38,017 bases of DNA from positions 1 to 38,017 of IMG/VR virus record IMGVR_UViG_3300022072_000041; one strand, 5' to 3'. The stretch is from a virus. Below, in pieces: positions 29,799-37,056 of the stretch. A program made the translations under genes and the position numbers. The notes under the pieces are model-generated. The model worked only from the letters and a program-made list of their open reading frames with translations. It searched no databases and was not told where the DNA came from. Each line of letters starts with the position of its first letter. Positions within the stretch are counted from its first letter, which is position 1.

Positions 29799-31939
29799 TA
29801 CTGGCCACCCTGCGCGATGCGGATCAGCTCCTCGGTTGACATGCTCGCCATGTCAGGCTCGCGCTGCGGCATCTGCCGGGGTTGCTGCGGCATCTGGCCG
29901 CCCATCATGCTGCTCATCTGGCGTACCTGCTCCGCTGCCTTGATCATACGCCCCTGGTCCTCTGTCTTGATCTTGCTCAAGGTTTCCATCGTGTTGGCCT
30001 CGGTCTCTGACGCCTTGGCAACCGACAGCAGGGTGTCCGCCTTGGTCTTCTCGGCCTTGGCTGTCTCGTTCAGCGCGGCTGCCTTCAGGTACTCGGCATT
30101 GGCGTCTGGTTGTGCGTTCTGTGCAGCTTCGGCCAGGTCTGCGGCTTCCTGTTCGGATGGCTGGATGACGCCCATCTTGACCAGCTTGGTGCGGTAATAC
30201 TTACGCACATCGCCCAGGCCCTCGCCTTCCATGTTCATCATCGCCATCGCGTTGAGAATGGCCAGGTTCTCCGGGTCTTGTGTCATCTGCATCATGGCAG
30301 TCAGCGACCGCACCGTGCTGGCACGCTTGCTGGATGACGATGGGCCAACGTCAACGGACAGGTCGAACTTGGCATCGCGCAGGTCGTTCTCGTACTCGAT
30401 CTCGCCGGTCTCTGGGTTCAGCATTGGCTTGCCCAGCTCAACCTGGCCGGCCTCGTACTCGCTGTTGAGCGTCTTCATCTTGCGCCCGCTCTCGACCAGG
30501 ATGTCCTTGGCCATTGACAGCCAGACCTCGCCTGATCGCTTGATGGCCTTGCTCATGTTGCTCATGTAGATGAAAGCCTGCATGTCCAGCCTAGACTGCA
30601 CCAGCTCGATGGCCTTGCCGCTGACGTTGGGTTGTAGCTGCTCACCGGACTCCTGGCGCCCAAGCAACTCCTGCATGTCCATGTCGGTGATCTGCAGCAG
30701 CGCCGCCATTGCAGGCGGGATCTGTGGCGACTTGGTGTAGCCAATCGGGCCAGACGCCATAGCGGCGCCGGTCGCGTCGGTGATGGGGTTGACCAGCAGG
30801 TACGGGTAGTCGCGCAGGTTGTCCTCGGCCCACATCATCTCATAGCCCGCCACCTGCTCGGGTAGCATGATGGGCTTCTCGACCGTGGACAGGGCGCTGA
30901 TCTCGGCCAGCTTGGATAGCTGCATGTTCTTCAGGCGCTGCACGTCCTTGGCTAGGCGCACGTGGCCCATGCACCGCTCGACGTTGTCAACGAACCACCG
31001 CTTGCCGTAGACCATGACGATGGGGATGCATTGCCCGGCGATGTAGCCACAATCCTCCAAGATCGCGCCGCCAGACATGATGTACTTGTGGACCTTCTTC
31101 TTCTTGGTCTTCTTCTCGCCCGTCTTGCGAGTGCCGATAGCCATCAGCGTGTCTTCAAGCATCTCATCGTTCTCGAAGTCGGCGTCGGTGTACCGCTCCT
31201 CCTCGCCTTCTAGGGTGGTGTAGATGTGGACCGTGTGCCGCACTTCCTCGACCTTGTACAGCTCGGCGACATAGACCACGTCGCCAGCAGACCAGTCGAA
31301 CTCGGTCATGGTGATGTCCTTGGGCCACGATGCCGGTGAGTCGCCCCAGGTCTCCTCGTACTCTGACTCGGTCATGCTGGTCAGCACATAGCACCGCTTG
31401 GCGTCTGACTTGTCCTGGCGCTTGGCACCAAGGTCAAAGAAAACCGTGCTGTCGGCGTCGTAGATAGGCTCGATGCTGACACGCTGACGGTCATCGTCGT
31501 CGTCTTCATCGTCCTCGTAGACTGCACGCAGGCGCCAGGCACCTATGCCACCGCCGACCGCTTCCTCGAACGCGTTGTCGTATGCCTCATCGGCGCTGCT
31601 GAACTCCTCGTCGGATCGGTATAGCCCGTCGCAGGTATCCGCCAGCTTGTCGTTCTCGGCTCCTTCCTTCGGGATGAAGTCAACCGTAATGCGGTTGTTG
31701 CGGTATTCGTTGATGATCCGCATGACGCTGAGATGGATCTTGTTGATCTCCATCTTGGGGCGGTTGGCGAACTGCTCATCGAGTGGACCTTCCCACTGGG
31801 CGCCGGCAATAGAATAGAACCGTCGGTCCTCCAGGCACTGCATTCGCTCATCGCGTACAGCGGACTGAATGTCGTCAAATTCGGTCAGCGCATCGGCGTG
31901 AACCGCCTGCAAGCGTTGTTCTTTAGATTGTCGTGCCAT
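29798..31939 (-). CDS. Portal protein, P22 gp1-like
   Basis: A 713-aa portal, close to P22 gp1 (725 aa). Family features are CLEDRRFYSIAGAQWEGPLD and NKIHLSVMRIINEYRNNRIT near the N-terminus, DNAFEEAVGGGIGAWRLRA followed by an Asp-rich insert (EDDEDDDDD), IEPIYDADSTVFFD, and a long C-terminal helical barrel region (LNETAKAEKTKADTLLSVAK onward) ending in a Met/Gln-rich tail. Twelve subunits form the DNA entry and exit ring and dock gp4. It follows terminase by 36 bases and overlaps the start of the 956-aa gene. Confidence 0.93.
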   Translation of the reverse strand: MARQSKEQRLQAVHADALTEFDDIQSAVRDERMQCLEDRRFYSIAGAQWEGPLDEQFANRPKMEINKIHLSVMRIINEYRNNRITVDFIPKEGAENDKLADTCDGLYRSDEEFSSADEAYDNAFEEAVGGGIGAWRLRAVYEDDEDDDDDRQRVSIEPIYDADSTVFFDLGAKRQDKSDAKRCYVLTSMTESEYEETWGDSPASWPKDITMTEFDWSAGDVVYVAELYKVEEVRHTVHIYTTLEGEEERYTDADFENDEMLEDTLMAIGTRKTGEKKTKKKKVHKYIMSGGAILEDCGYIAGQCIPIVMVYGKRWFVDNVERCMGHVRLAKDVQRLKNMQLSKLAEISALSTVEKPIMLPEQVAGYEMMWAEDNLRDYPYLLVNPITDATGAAMASGPIGYTKSPQIPPAMAALLQITDMDMQELLGRQESGEQLQPNVSGKAIELVQSRLDMQAFIYMSNMSKAIKRSGEVWLSMAKDILVESGRKMKTLNSEYEAGQVELGKPMLNPETGEIEYENDLRDAKFDLSVDVGPSSSSKRASTVRSLTAMMQMTQDPENLAILNAMAMMNMEGEGLGDVRKYYRTKLVKMGVIQPSEQEAADLAEAAQNAQPDANAEYLKAAALNETAKAEKTKADTLLSVAKASETEANTMETLSKIKTEDQGRMIKAAEQVRQMSSMMGGQMPQQPRQMPQREPDMASMSTEELIRIAQGGQ

Positions 31940-31975
31940 TGGGAATCCTCTCGATTGGCAGCATTATCTCATCAT

Positions 31976-33208
31976 CTACCAGCGATTGACAGTGGGCACT
32001 GGTCGTGCTTGCGGTTTCGCAACTGCGGCGCCTCGGCGTACTGCCTCTACCGCGTACCGCAGGGCGTCGATAACGTGGTTATTCTTGTCGCTGAGTATCG
32101 GCAGCACCGCGTCTGTCAACGGGTCTGTCTTGTAGCTGTAGAGCGTCATCTCATCAATGACGTGCTTGCAGCTAGGGTGCACCACGATGTCATAAGACTT
32201 CAGGAACTCGATGCCATCCTCGACGCTACCGGCGCCCTTGACGCTCGGCATGATCTTAGGGAAGCCGTTCTTGCGCATATGGCTAATGGTCTCTGGCCTG
32301 GATGAGTCGGCAACGATGGGCCACTTCTCAGACTGGTCCACGGTGTAGAACAGATCGGGCGTGTCCATTATCTCACAGCCGACCTGGTACGCTTCCTGGT
32401 CAATGTACAGCGTCCTGCCGACCAGGTAGCAACGCACCAACGCCGTCGGGTCGGCAGCGTATCCCCAGTCGGCGCCAAACCTGAACATGGCGTCAGCCGG
32501 TGTGTCGAACTCCTCGACGCGCCAGTTGTTGAAGACCCGGCTCTGGCTATTCTTGACGTAACCGCCAAGCCAGACGTGCCCATACTTGTCGGGGTCTCGG
32601 TCGCGGTCGTACTCCATCTCAGCCCGCAGCACGTCGGGGAACCAGGGGTTGCTGCTGAAGTTGACCTCTTGCACGATGGCGCCGTCAGGTGGGTTTGGTC
32701 CACGCAGCAGCATGTCGATTGGATCAGTAGGTAGGTGCGGGTTCCATGTGAACCACAGCTCTGAGCCTGGCTTGCGTATCGTTGGCCTCAACAGGTCCAG
32801 GCTGCGCTGCGACAAGCTGCTCGCCTCCTCCGACCAGCAGCAATCAAAGCCTTCCAGGGACTTGATCGACTCGCCAGTGTGGTTCTGCATACCCGCGAAG
32901 ATAATCACGCCTGGGCCACGCGTAGACTTGATCTGAGTCTCCTGCACCTCGAAGTACGAGCCAACGCCCATCGCCTTGATCTTGTCTTCCAGCAGGCGCT
33001 TGACAGACATCTTGATGGACTTCTGGACTTCCCGGACACAGACCGTGTTCTTTGCCGGGTTCATGACGTGCTCTTCTATGACCATCTCACCGAAGCCCCA
33101 GCTCTTGCCAGAACCTCGACCGCCATGCGCAGCCTTGTACCGGGCAGGTTGCAGCAGCGGCACCATCCACTTAGGCGTGAGAATCTCCAAGTTGCTGGCT
33201 GGCTTCAC
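31976..33208 (-). CDS. Terminase large subunit
   Basis: A 410-aa packaging motor of the PBSX/Terminase_3 type. The ATPase has Walker A HGGRGSGKSW (K35), Walker B FDCCWSEEAS (E127/E128) and the coupling motif LWFTWNPH at 151-158. The RNase H-like nuclease has FGADWGY (D247), IVADSSRPE (D301) and NNHVIDALRYAV (D381), a full metal-binding triad. It cuts and translocates concatemeric DNA into the prohead. With a P22-like portal this predicts headful packaging, in agreement with the circular assembly. Its start overlaps the small subunit stop by four bases. Confidence 0.95.
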   Translation of the reverse strand: MKPASNLEILTPKWMVPLLQPARYKAAHGGRGSGKSWGFGEMVIEEHVMNPAKNTVCVREVQKSIKMSVKRLLEDKIKAMGVGSYFEVQETQIKSTRGPGVIIFAGMQNHTGESIKSLEGFDCCWSEEASSLSQRSLDLLRPTIRKPGSELWFTWNPHLPTDPIDMLLRGPNPPDGAIVQEVNFSSNPWFPDVLRAEMEYDRDRDPDKYGHVWLGGYVKNSQSRVFNNWRVEEFDTPADAMFRFGADWGYAADPTALVRCYLVGRTLYIDQEAYQVGCEIMDTPDLFYTVDQSEKWPIVADSSRPETISHMRKNGFPKIMPSVKGAGSVEDGIEFLKSYDIVVHPSCKHVIDEMTLYSYKTDPLTDAVLPILSDKNNHVIDALRYAVEAVRRGAAVAKPQARPVPTVNRW

Positions 33209-33678
33209 TCAACTACCTTACGAGTGATCTGCTGTATGGCCAACGGGTTCTCTGCATCGCCAGCGACCTGTAGCCTGTCGCCGTATTTCTTTGGGTTCCA
33301 CTTGGCCAGCAACTTCAGGCGGGTCTCAATGCGCAGCTTGGATCGTTGCACATGCTCACGATCCAATTGCTCACGGCCATCAGCTAACACCATGTAGTCT
33401 TCAGCTTTCCGGTCAGCAATCTCAAGACATTCTTGCGCGATAATATCGTGTCCTGTATCACGCGCACGCGCGAAACGTTCAGCGAACGCGGCGTCTTTGT
33501 CAAGCCATCCGTAAACAGCGCCAAACGTAACCTGACCAGGCTGCCTGCAAAAATCCCGCAGCGTCTTGCCTTCACTGATCCAGTCAATAATTTCGTTCAT
33601 CGCCTTGGCATGTTTCAATGCCGGCGGCTTTGGCGGTCGCCCGATTGGCTTCGCCTTATCTTTTGGTTTCGCAACCAT
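33205..33678 (-). CDS. Terminase small subunit
   Basis: A 157-aa DNA-recognition subunit from the ATG at 33678. I prefer this start because AGGAGG lies 7 bases upstream; the in-frame ATG at 33699 would place that site inside the gene. Residues about 15-75 form a Sf6-like helix-turn-helix (AMNEIIDWISEGKTLRDFCR, TFGAVYGWLDKDAAFAERFA). The middle is a helical oligomerisation region and the C-terminal YGDRLQVAGDAENP precedes the segment that would bind the large subunit. It should bind the pac site; the GAGACC-rich region directly upstream is one candidate. Confidence 0.9.
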   Translation of the reverse strand: MVAKPKDKAKPIGRPPKPPALKHAKAMNEIIDWISEGKTLRDFCRQPGQVTFGAVYGWLDKDAAFAERFARARDTGHDIIAQECLEIADRKAEDYMVLADGREQLDREHVQRSKLRIETRLKLLAKWNPKKYGDRLQVAGDAENPLAIQQITRKVVE

Positions 33679-33709
33679 ATCATTTCCTCCTGCCGTCATC
33701 GGCGCCAGG

Positions 33710-33811
33710 TTAGTTTAGCAGCAGGGCGATGCCCAGCACAATGATGCCAAAAACAGCCAGCAAAACTGCTGAGACCAAAGACACTGAGACCAGCCCAAAC
33801 ACCAAACTCAT
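33710..33811 (-). CDS. Possible membrane mini-protein, 33 aa
   Basis: Open from the ATG at 33811-33809 to TAA at 33712-33710. The product begins MSLVFGLVSVSLVSAVLLAV and stays hydrophobic to the end, a single membrane helix. There is no clear ribosome-binding site, because the upstream sequence is AT-rich, and two of the GAGACC repeats lie inside the frame. It may be a real small membrane protein in front of terminase or a chance frame. Confidence 0.35.
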   Translation of the reverse strand: MSLVFGLVSVSLVSAVLLAVFGIIVLGIALLLN

Positions 33812-34092
33812 ATATAAATAATATTTTTTATTTAACACTATTTGTACAATTCCCCCTTTTATTTATTTTTTTATAATTTACAACATTCTATCTATTACTT
33901 GGTCTCTTGGTCTAAAAGAAGAATATATATATATAAAACAAAGGGTTATTGTGAGACCAGCACTGAGACCAATTTGCCGATGAGACCGTTTTTTGGGTCT
34001 CATCAAGCAATCGCCGATCAAAATTAAAACGGAATATAATCTGGGTCAGTGTGAACCTCGACGATTTTTTCCTTGCCGGTCTCGCTGGTCTC
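33771..34092. repeat. GAGACC/GGTCTC repeat cluster flanking an AT-rich tract (candidate origin, pac or late-control region)
   Basis: Nine GAGACC motifs in either orientation start at 33771, 33786, 33901, 33953, 33965, 33982, 33996, 34078 and 34087. Several extend to TGAGACCA (33770, 33785, 33952, 33964), and CTGAGACCAGC occurs at 33784 and inverted at 34084. About 25 others are scattered over the remaining genome by my scan, so the local density is far above background. Between the motifs, 33811-33945 is very AT-rich (TATATATATATA and long T runs), as in DNA-unwinding elements. Most of it is non-coding; it separates primase-helicase from terminase. Function is inferred. Confidence 0.7.
33979..34004. 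promoter_or_regulatory. Perfect 9-bp inverted repeat made from two GAGACC motifs
   Basis: GATGAGACC (33979-33987) and GGTCTCATC (33996-34004) are perfect inverted copies around GTTTTTTG. It lies 20 bases after the primase-helicase stop. Neither strand has a T-run after the stem, so it looks more like a binding site or cruciform than an intrinsic terminator. Confidence 0.6.
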
Positions 34093-36456
34093 AGGAAACT
34101 TGTACCAAAACGAGTGCCTGGCGCGTCTGGAACTGCCAGTTTTTTCTGGTATGTTTGGCCGGTTATTGCGCCCGCAGAATGTATAACCAAGCTCCACCAT
34201 GCTTTTCCGCAACGCGCTTGTCTGTGGAAAATCCCCACCCTCAAGCATCACCAGCTTGGCCAGGTACGTCACGTCAACCAGTTGGTCGTTGATGATGTCG
34301 CAGCCGTGTTCGATGATCGCGTCCTCCACACACTGGTGGTCGTCGGTAACAGCCAGGTCTTGCATCTGCACCTTGGAGTTGGTCATCGGCGCCTTGCCCT
34401 GCGCATCAAACCCTGCGCTAAATGCCCTGGTGCAAAGATAGTACGCCAACGCGTCAGCCCGCCTGCTGCTCTCAGCAAACAGCCTAGTGAAGTAGGCAGC
34501 GTCTGCCGCCCCCTCGCCAAAAGCCTCTGCCATCTGCGCTTTGTTCTGCAGCGCAGCGAACAGCACCGCATAGCGCCTGTCGCCACTGTCCACTGGTATC
34601 GCGTCCTTGTGGTTGGTCAGCATCAGGTAGCTGGTAAAGTTCGGCACGGTCACCGCATCGCGGCCCTTAGCCTCAATAGACACCGTGTTGTTGGCGATAA
34701 ATGATTTGAGCCTGTCGATCACCGCGTACTTGCTGTCGCCTGATATGCGGATCTCCTCAATAATAGCCAACCTGGCCCCAGCCGCCCAACCGGTGAAGCG
34801 CCCCATGATGTCCGACACTGACACCTGCCGGGCGTTGGTGCCAAGCACAGACTGCATGACGGTTGAGTAGTATGACTTGCCACAACCCTGGGCACCCTGC
34901 AGGCACACCGACCAGTTGACGTGCTTGCCTGGGTTCTGGACGATGTACGCGAGCCAGTCCAATAAGATGTCACGCTCTGCGGCATCCGGTAACAGCAGCG
35001 CGGTGTGCGCCAGGAACATATCAACAACGGCCTGACCGTCCGCGTCCAGCGCCTTGCATGGACCCACACCAGACTCCCGGTAGCTGTTGAGCATGGACTT
35101 GCCCTCGTAATCGAACAACTGGTCGGCGCCAGGCCAGTACATGTTATCGACCACCGACACAAAGTCTGGCGACTCCGACACCAGTATCGACGCCTGGCGC
35201 CCGTCTAGTAGGACCGCCTGTTCGTTGGCAAACTTTGTATTAAAAGCCTCGCGCTTGATGGCGTACCCGAGACCCGTGTGGTGGAAGACGCACGGAACCT
35301 CAACGTAAACCCAATCCCTAGCAAAGCCCAGCTCGCCGCTACCGCTGCTGCGCTTGGCCGGGGTCAGCGACTTGCGGACATCGACCTTGCCTATGCCGAC
35401 CGACCTTGGCCAGCCCTTGTGCAGCGCCTCGACCAGCATTGAACGGTCAACGTCTGCCAGCAGGTTGCTTGGCATCGCCTTGACGCGATCAGCCAGAGCC
35501 TGGTAGCCACTGCGGTCGCTCACAGCAGCAGCCTCCTGCAGCAGCGCGTCGAAGGGTGTGGCACCAGTGTCATCTGTCGTGGTGACTGTGCCCAGGCCAC
35601 CCCGATCCTTTACCATGTGGATCACACTGGCAAAGGTAACCATGCGGGAACCCTTACCAAAAGACCGCCACTTGGTTTCAATGGTTGCCGAATCATAACG
35701 CTCCGCGTCTTCTGCTGACCAGTAATGCCAAAGGTCCAACCCTTCAGCACCACCCTGGAATTGATGGTGCAACGCAGCACCAACCCGCACCCATTCGTCA
35801 TAAGTAAGCATCGCTGGCGTGCAGGCGCGCAGGTACTCATGAATAGTTGCCATGTCGATGTCAAGCGGTTGTGCGGCCAGTGCTGCCTCAAGGTCATCGC
35901 CGGTATCGCGCCTTGGACCGCTAATGCTTACCACGTTGCTAAGATAATCACCCACCTGCAACGGCTCGCCATCGACATCCAGCGCCCATGCCTTGGACAC
36001 ATCCGGGCAGGTCGGCAGGTACATGGCTTGGTTTGCCTTAAAGCTGCACGCGTCAAGCGGTATGCCCAACTCATCTCCCACGGCTTTAGCCAGGGGGCCA
36101 TGTTCTGCTGGTGTAACGGCGCGAGATAACGGTATCACGATCCTTATGCGCGGTTCGTCAGCGGTGTGGTTGTAGGTTGAATAGGCAACAAGGCCGCAGC
36201 CCAGGTGCATCTCTAATGCCAGCTCCATCTCATCCAGCGGCATGGTCGGCGCGTCAACGTCAAACGTCAGCACGGTCCTGCTGACCATGTTAGCCTCGCG
36301 GCGTTCGTGGCCATTGAAATAACCGCCAACAAAATACTTCCCACCCTTTGCCGTTGCCACCTTGTGACGGGTTAACGCCTTGCGAAAATCCGCCCAGGTG
36401 ACGACTACATTGTCTACATGACCAAGATCAGTCCCAACTGCTATCTGCATTTTCAT
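34024..36456 (-). CDS. Primase-helicase: AEP primase, PriCT-2 and SF3 helicase
   Basis: An 810-aa replication initiator or primase-helicase. The archaeo-eukaryotic primase domain (residues about 1-170) has FDVD (D66, D68), YSTYNH (H97) and PRIRIVIPL (R103, R105). PriCT-2 follows at about 205-285 (YLRACTPAMLTYDEWVRVGA, ETKWRSFG). The SF3/DUF5906 ATPase at about 485-640 has Walker A GAQGCGKS (K527), Walker B AIIEEI (E567, E568) and a sensor LMLTNHKDAIPVDSGDRR. It should prime and unwind DNA for the family B polymerase. The gene overlaps the HTH regulator by four bases and points away from the polymerase operon. Confidence 0.93.
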   Translation of the reverse strand: MKMQIAVGTDLGHVDNVVVTWADFRKALTRHKVATAKGGKYFVGGYFNGHERREANMVSRTVLTFDVDAPTMPLDEMELALEMHLGCGLVAYSTYNHTADEPRIRIVIPLSRAVTPAEHGPLAKAVGDELGIPLDACSFKANQAMYLPTCPDVSKAWALDVDGEPLQVGDYLSNVVSISGPRRDTGDDLEAALAAQPLDIDMATIHEYLRACTPAMLTYDEWVRVGAALHHQFQGGAEGLDLWHYWSAEDAERYDSATIETKWRSFGKGSRMVTFASVIHMVKDRGGLGTVTTTDDTGATPFDALLQEAAAVSDRSGYQALADRVKAMPSNLLADVDRSMLVEALHKGWPRSVGIGKVDVRKSLTPAKRSSGSGELGFARDWVYVEVPCVFHHTGLGYAIKREAFNTKFANEQAVLLDGRQASILVSESPDFVSVVDNMYWPGADQLFDYEGKSMLNSYRESGVGPCKALDADGQAVVDMFLAHTALLLPDAAERDILLDWLAYIVQNPGKHVNWSVCLQGAQGCGKSYYSTVMQSVLGTNARQVSVSDIMGRFTGWAAGARLAIIEEIRISGDSKYAVIDRLKSFIANNTVSIEAKGRDAVTVPNFTSYLMLTNHKDAIPVDSGDRRYAVLFAALQNKAQMAEAFGEGAADAAYFTRLFAESSRRADALAYYLCTRAFSAGFDAQGKAPMTNSKVQMQDLAVTDDHQCVEDAIIEHGCDIINDQLVDVTYLAKLVMLEGGDFPQTSALRKSMVELGYTFCGRNNRPNIPEKTGSSRRARHSFWYKFPETSETGKEKIVEVHTDPDYIPF

Positions 36457-36662
36457 TCCCCTGCCACCGTTAAGGCACCTGCATCAACTAGGCCCAATGC
36501 CAACACCCGCCCGTTCGTCTGTACTTCAACCAGCAACGCCTTGCGCGCCGACATATACCCCTTCGTACACCACTGGCTGACCTGGGACTGGGTAACGCCT
36601 AGCGCGTCGGCCATCTCCTTTTGGCTACCGTAATGCTTAACTGCTAATTTAATTGCGCTCAC
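36453..36662 (-). CDS. Cro/YdaS-like HTH regulator, 69 aa
   Basis: A small DNA-binding protein starting with GTG at 36662, with AGGGGA 9 bases upstream. Residues 5-40 form a helix-turn-helix of the YdaS/Cro type (AVKHYGSQKEMADALGVTQS, QVSQWCTKGYMSARKALL), followed by a short beta tail (NGRVLALGLVDAGAL). It is the first gene of the leftward primase operon, overlaps the primase start (ATGA), and faces a divergent rightward operon, the usual place for a switch repressor. The upstream near-palindrome at 36679 is a likely autoregulatory site. Confidence 0.85.
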   Translation of the reverse strand: MSAIKLAVKHYGSQKEMADALGVTQSQVSQWCTKGYMSARKALLVEVQTNGRVLALGLVDAGALTVAGE

Positions 36663-36678
36663 CTGTTGCGTTCCCCTG

Positions 36679-36693
36679 TTAACTAATAGTAAA
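36679..36693. promoter_or_regulatory. Near-palindromic operator candidate between divergent operons
   Basis: TTAACTAATAGTAAA has six of seven pairs matching around a central A (36686). It lies in the 64-base divergent gap next to the Cro/YdaS-like gene and overlaps the -10 of the leftward promoter candidate. Confidence 0.5.
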
Positions 36694-36710
36694 GTCGCAT
36701 CCTAACTCAA
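36683..36710 (-). promoter_or_regulatory. Putative promoter for the regulator and primase operon
   Basis: On the minus strand, TTGAGT (36710-36705), a 16-bp spacer and TATTAG (36688-36683) lie 21 bases before the GTG start of the regulator. The -10 falls inside the operator candidate. For the rightward operon only weak matches are seen (TTGCGT at 36666 with a short spacer). Confidence 0.5.
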
Positions 36711-36726
36711 ATGAAAGGAAAAACAA

Positions 36727-37056
36727 ATGCTAGAACTAGAAATTAAAAACCTCACCGCTGCCATTACACGATTGGCAGACCTTATGGAAGCCGGCACGGC
36801 GCCTACTGAGACCTGGGATGGTCCCGTAGTTGACCAGGCGCCAGCGGTAACGCCAGCACCTGCACCAGCACCGGTTGACCTTGTTGCCATGAGGCAGCAA
36901 GCGCAGGACACCTGCCTTGAAACGGTCCGGGCCAACAGAGACAACAAGGCTACCATTGGCAACTGGCTCGCAGAGCACGATGCCAAGACCATCAAGCAAC
37001 TGGATGACGAACATTTGCCGGCGTTCATCGCCTTTTTAGAGTGGCTCATCAAGTGA
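36727..37056 (+). CDS. Small helical hypothetical protein, 109 aa
   Basis: First gene of the rightward early operon, with AAGGA about 8 bases before the ATG. The N-terminal MLELEIKNLTAAITRLADLM is an amphipathic coiled-coil-like helix. A Pro/Ala linker follows (AVTPAPAPAPVDLV), then a C-terminal helical domain (TVRANRDNKATIGNWLAEHD, IAFLEWLIK). Proteins with this layout occur beside DUF2800 and DUF2815 genes in other phages, but the function is unknown; the context suggests a replication or recombination accessory role. Its stop overlaps the GTG start of the nuclease gene (GTGA). Confidence 0.78.
   Translation: MLELEIKNLTAAITRLADLMEAGTAPTETWDGPVVDQAPAVTPAPAPAPVDLVAMRQQAQDTCLETVRANRDNKATIGNWLAEHDAKTIKQLDDEHLPAFIAFLEWLIK

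Noticed and set aside
33405-33417. Additional TTACCGGAAAGG-like site inside the small terminase gene
   Set aside because: Only the CCGGAAAG core matches (CTGACCGGAAAG on the minus strand); it lacks the TTA and the promoter layout of the three true copies.
33842-34027. Rightward 61-aa reading frame in the AT-rich region
   Set aside because: No ribosome-binding site, biased to Tyr/Phe/Ile from AT-rich DNA, and it overlaps the GAGACC repeats and the end of the primase gene on the opposite strand.
34051-34704. Rightward 217-aa frame inside the primase-helicase gene
   Set aside because: Fully antisense to a gene with complete SF3 motifs; no ribosome-binding site and no recognisable domain.
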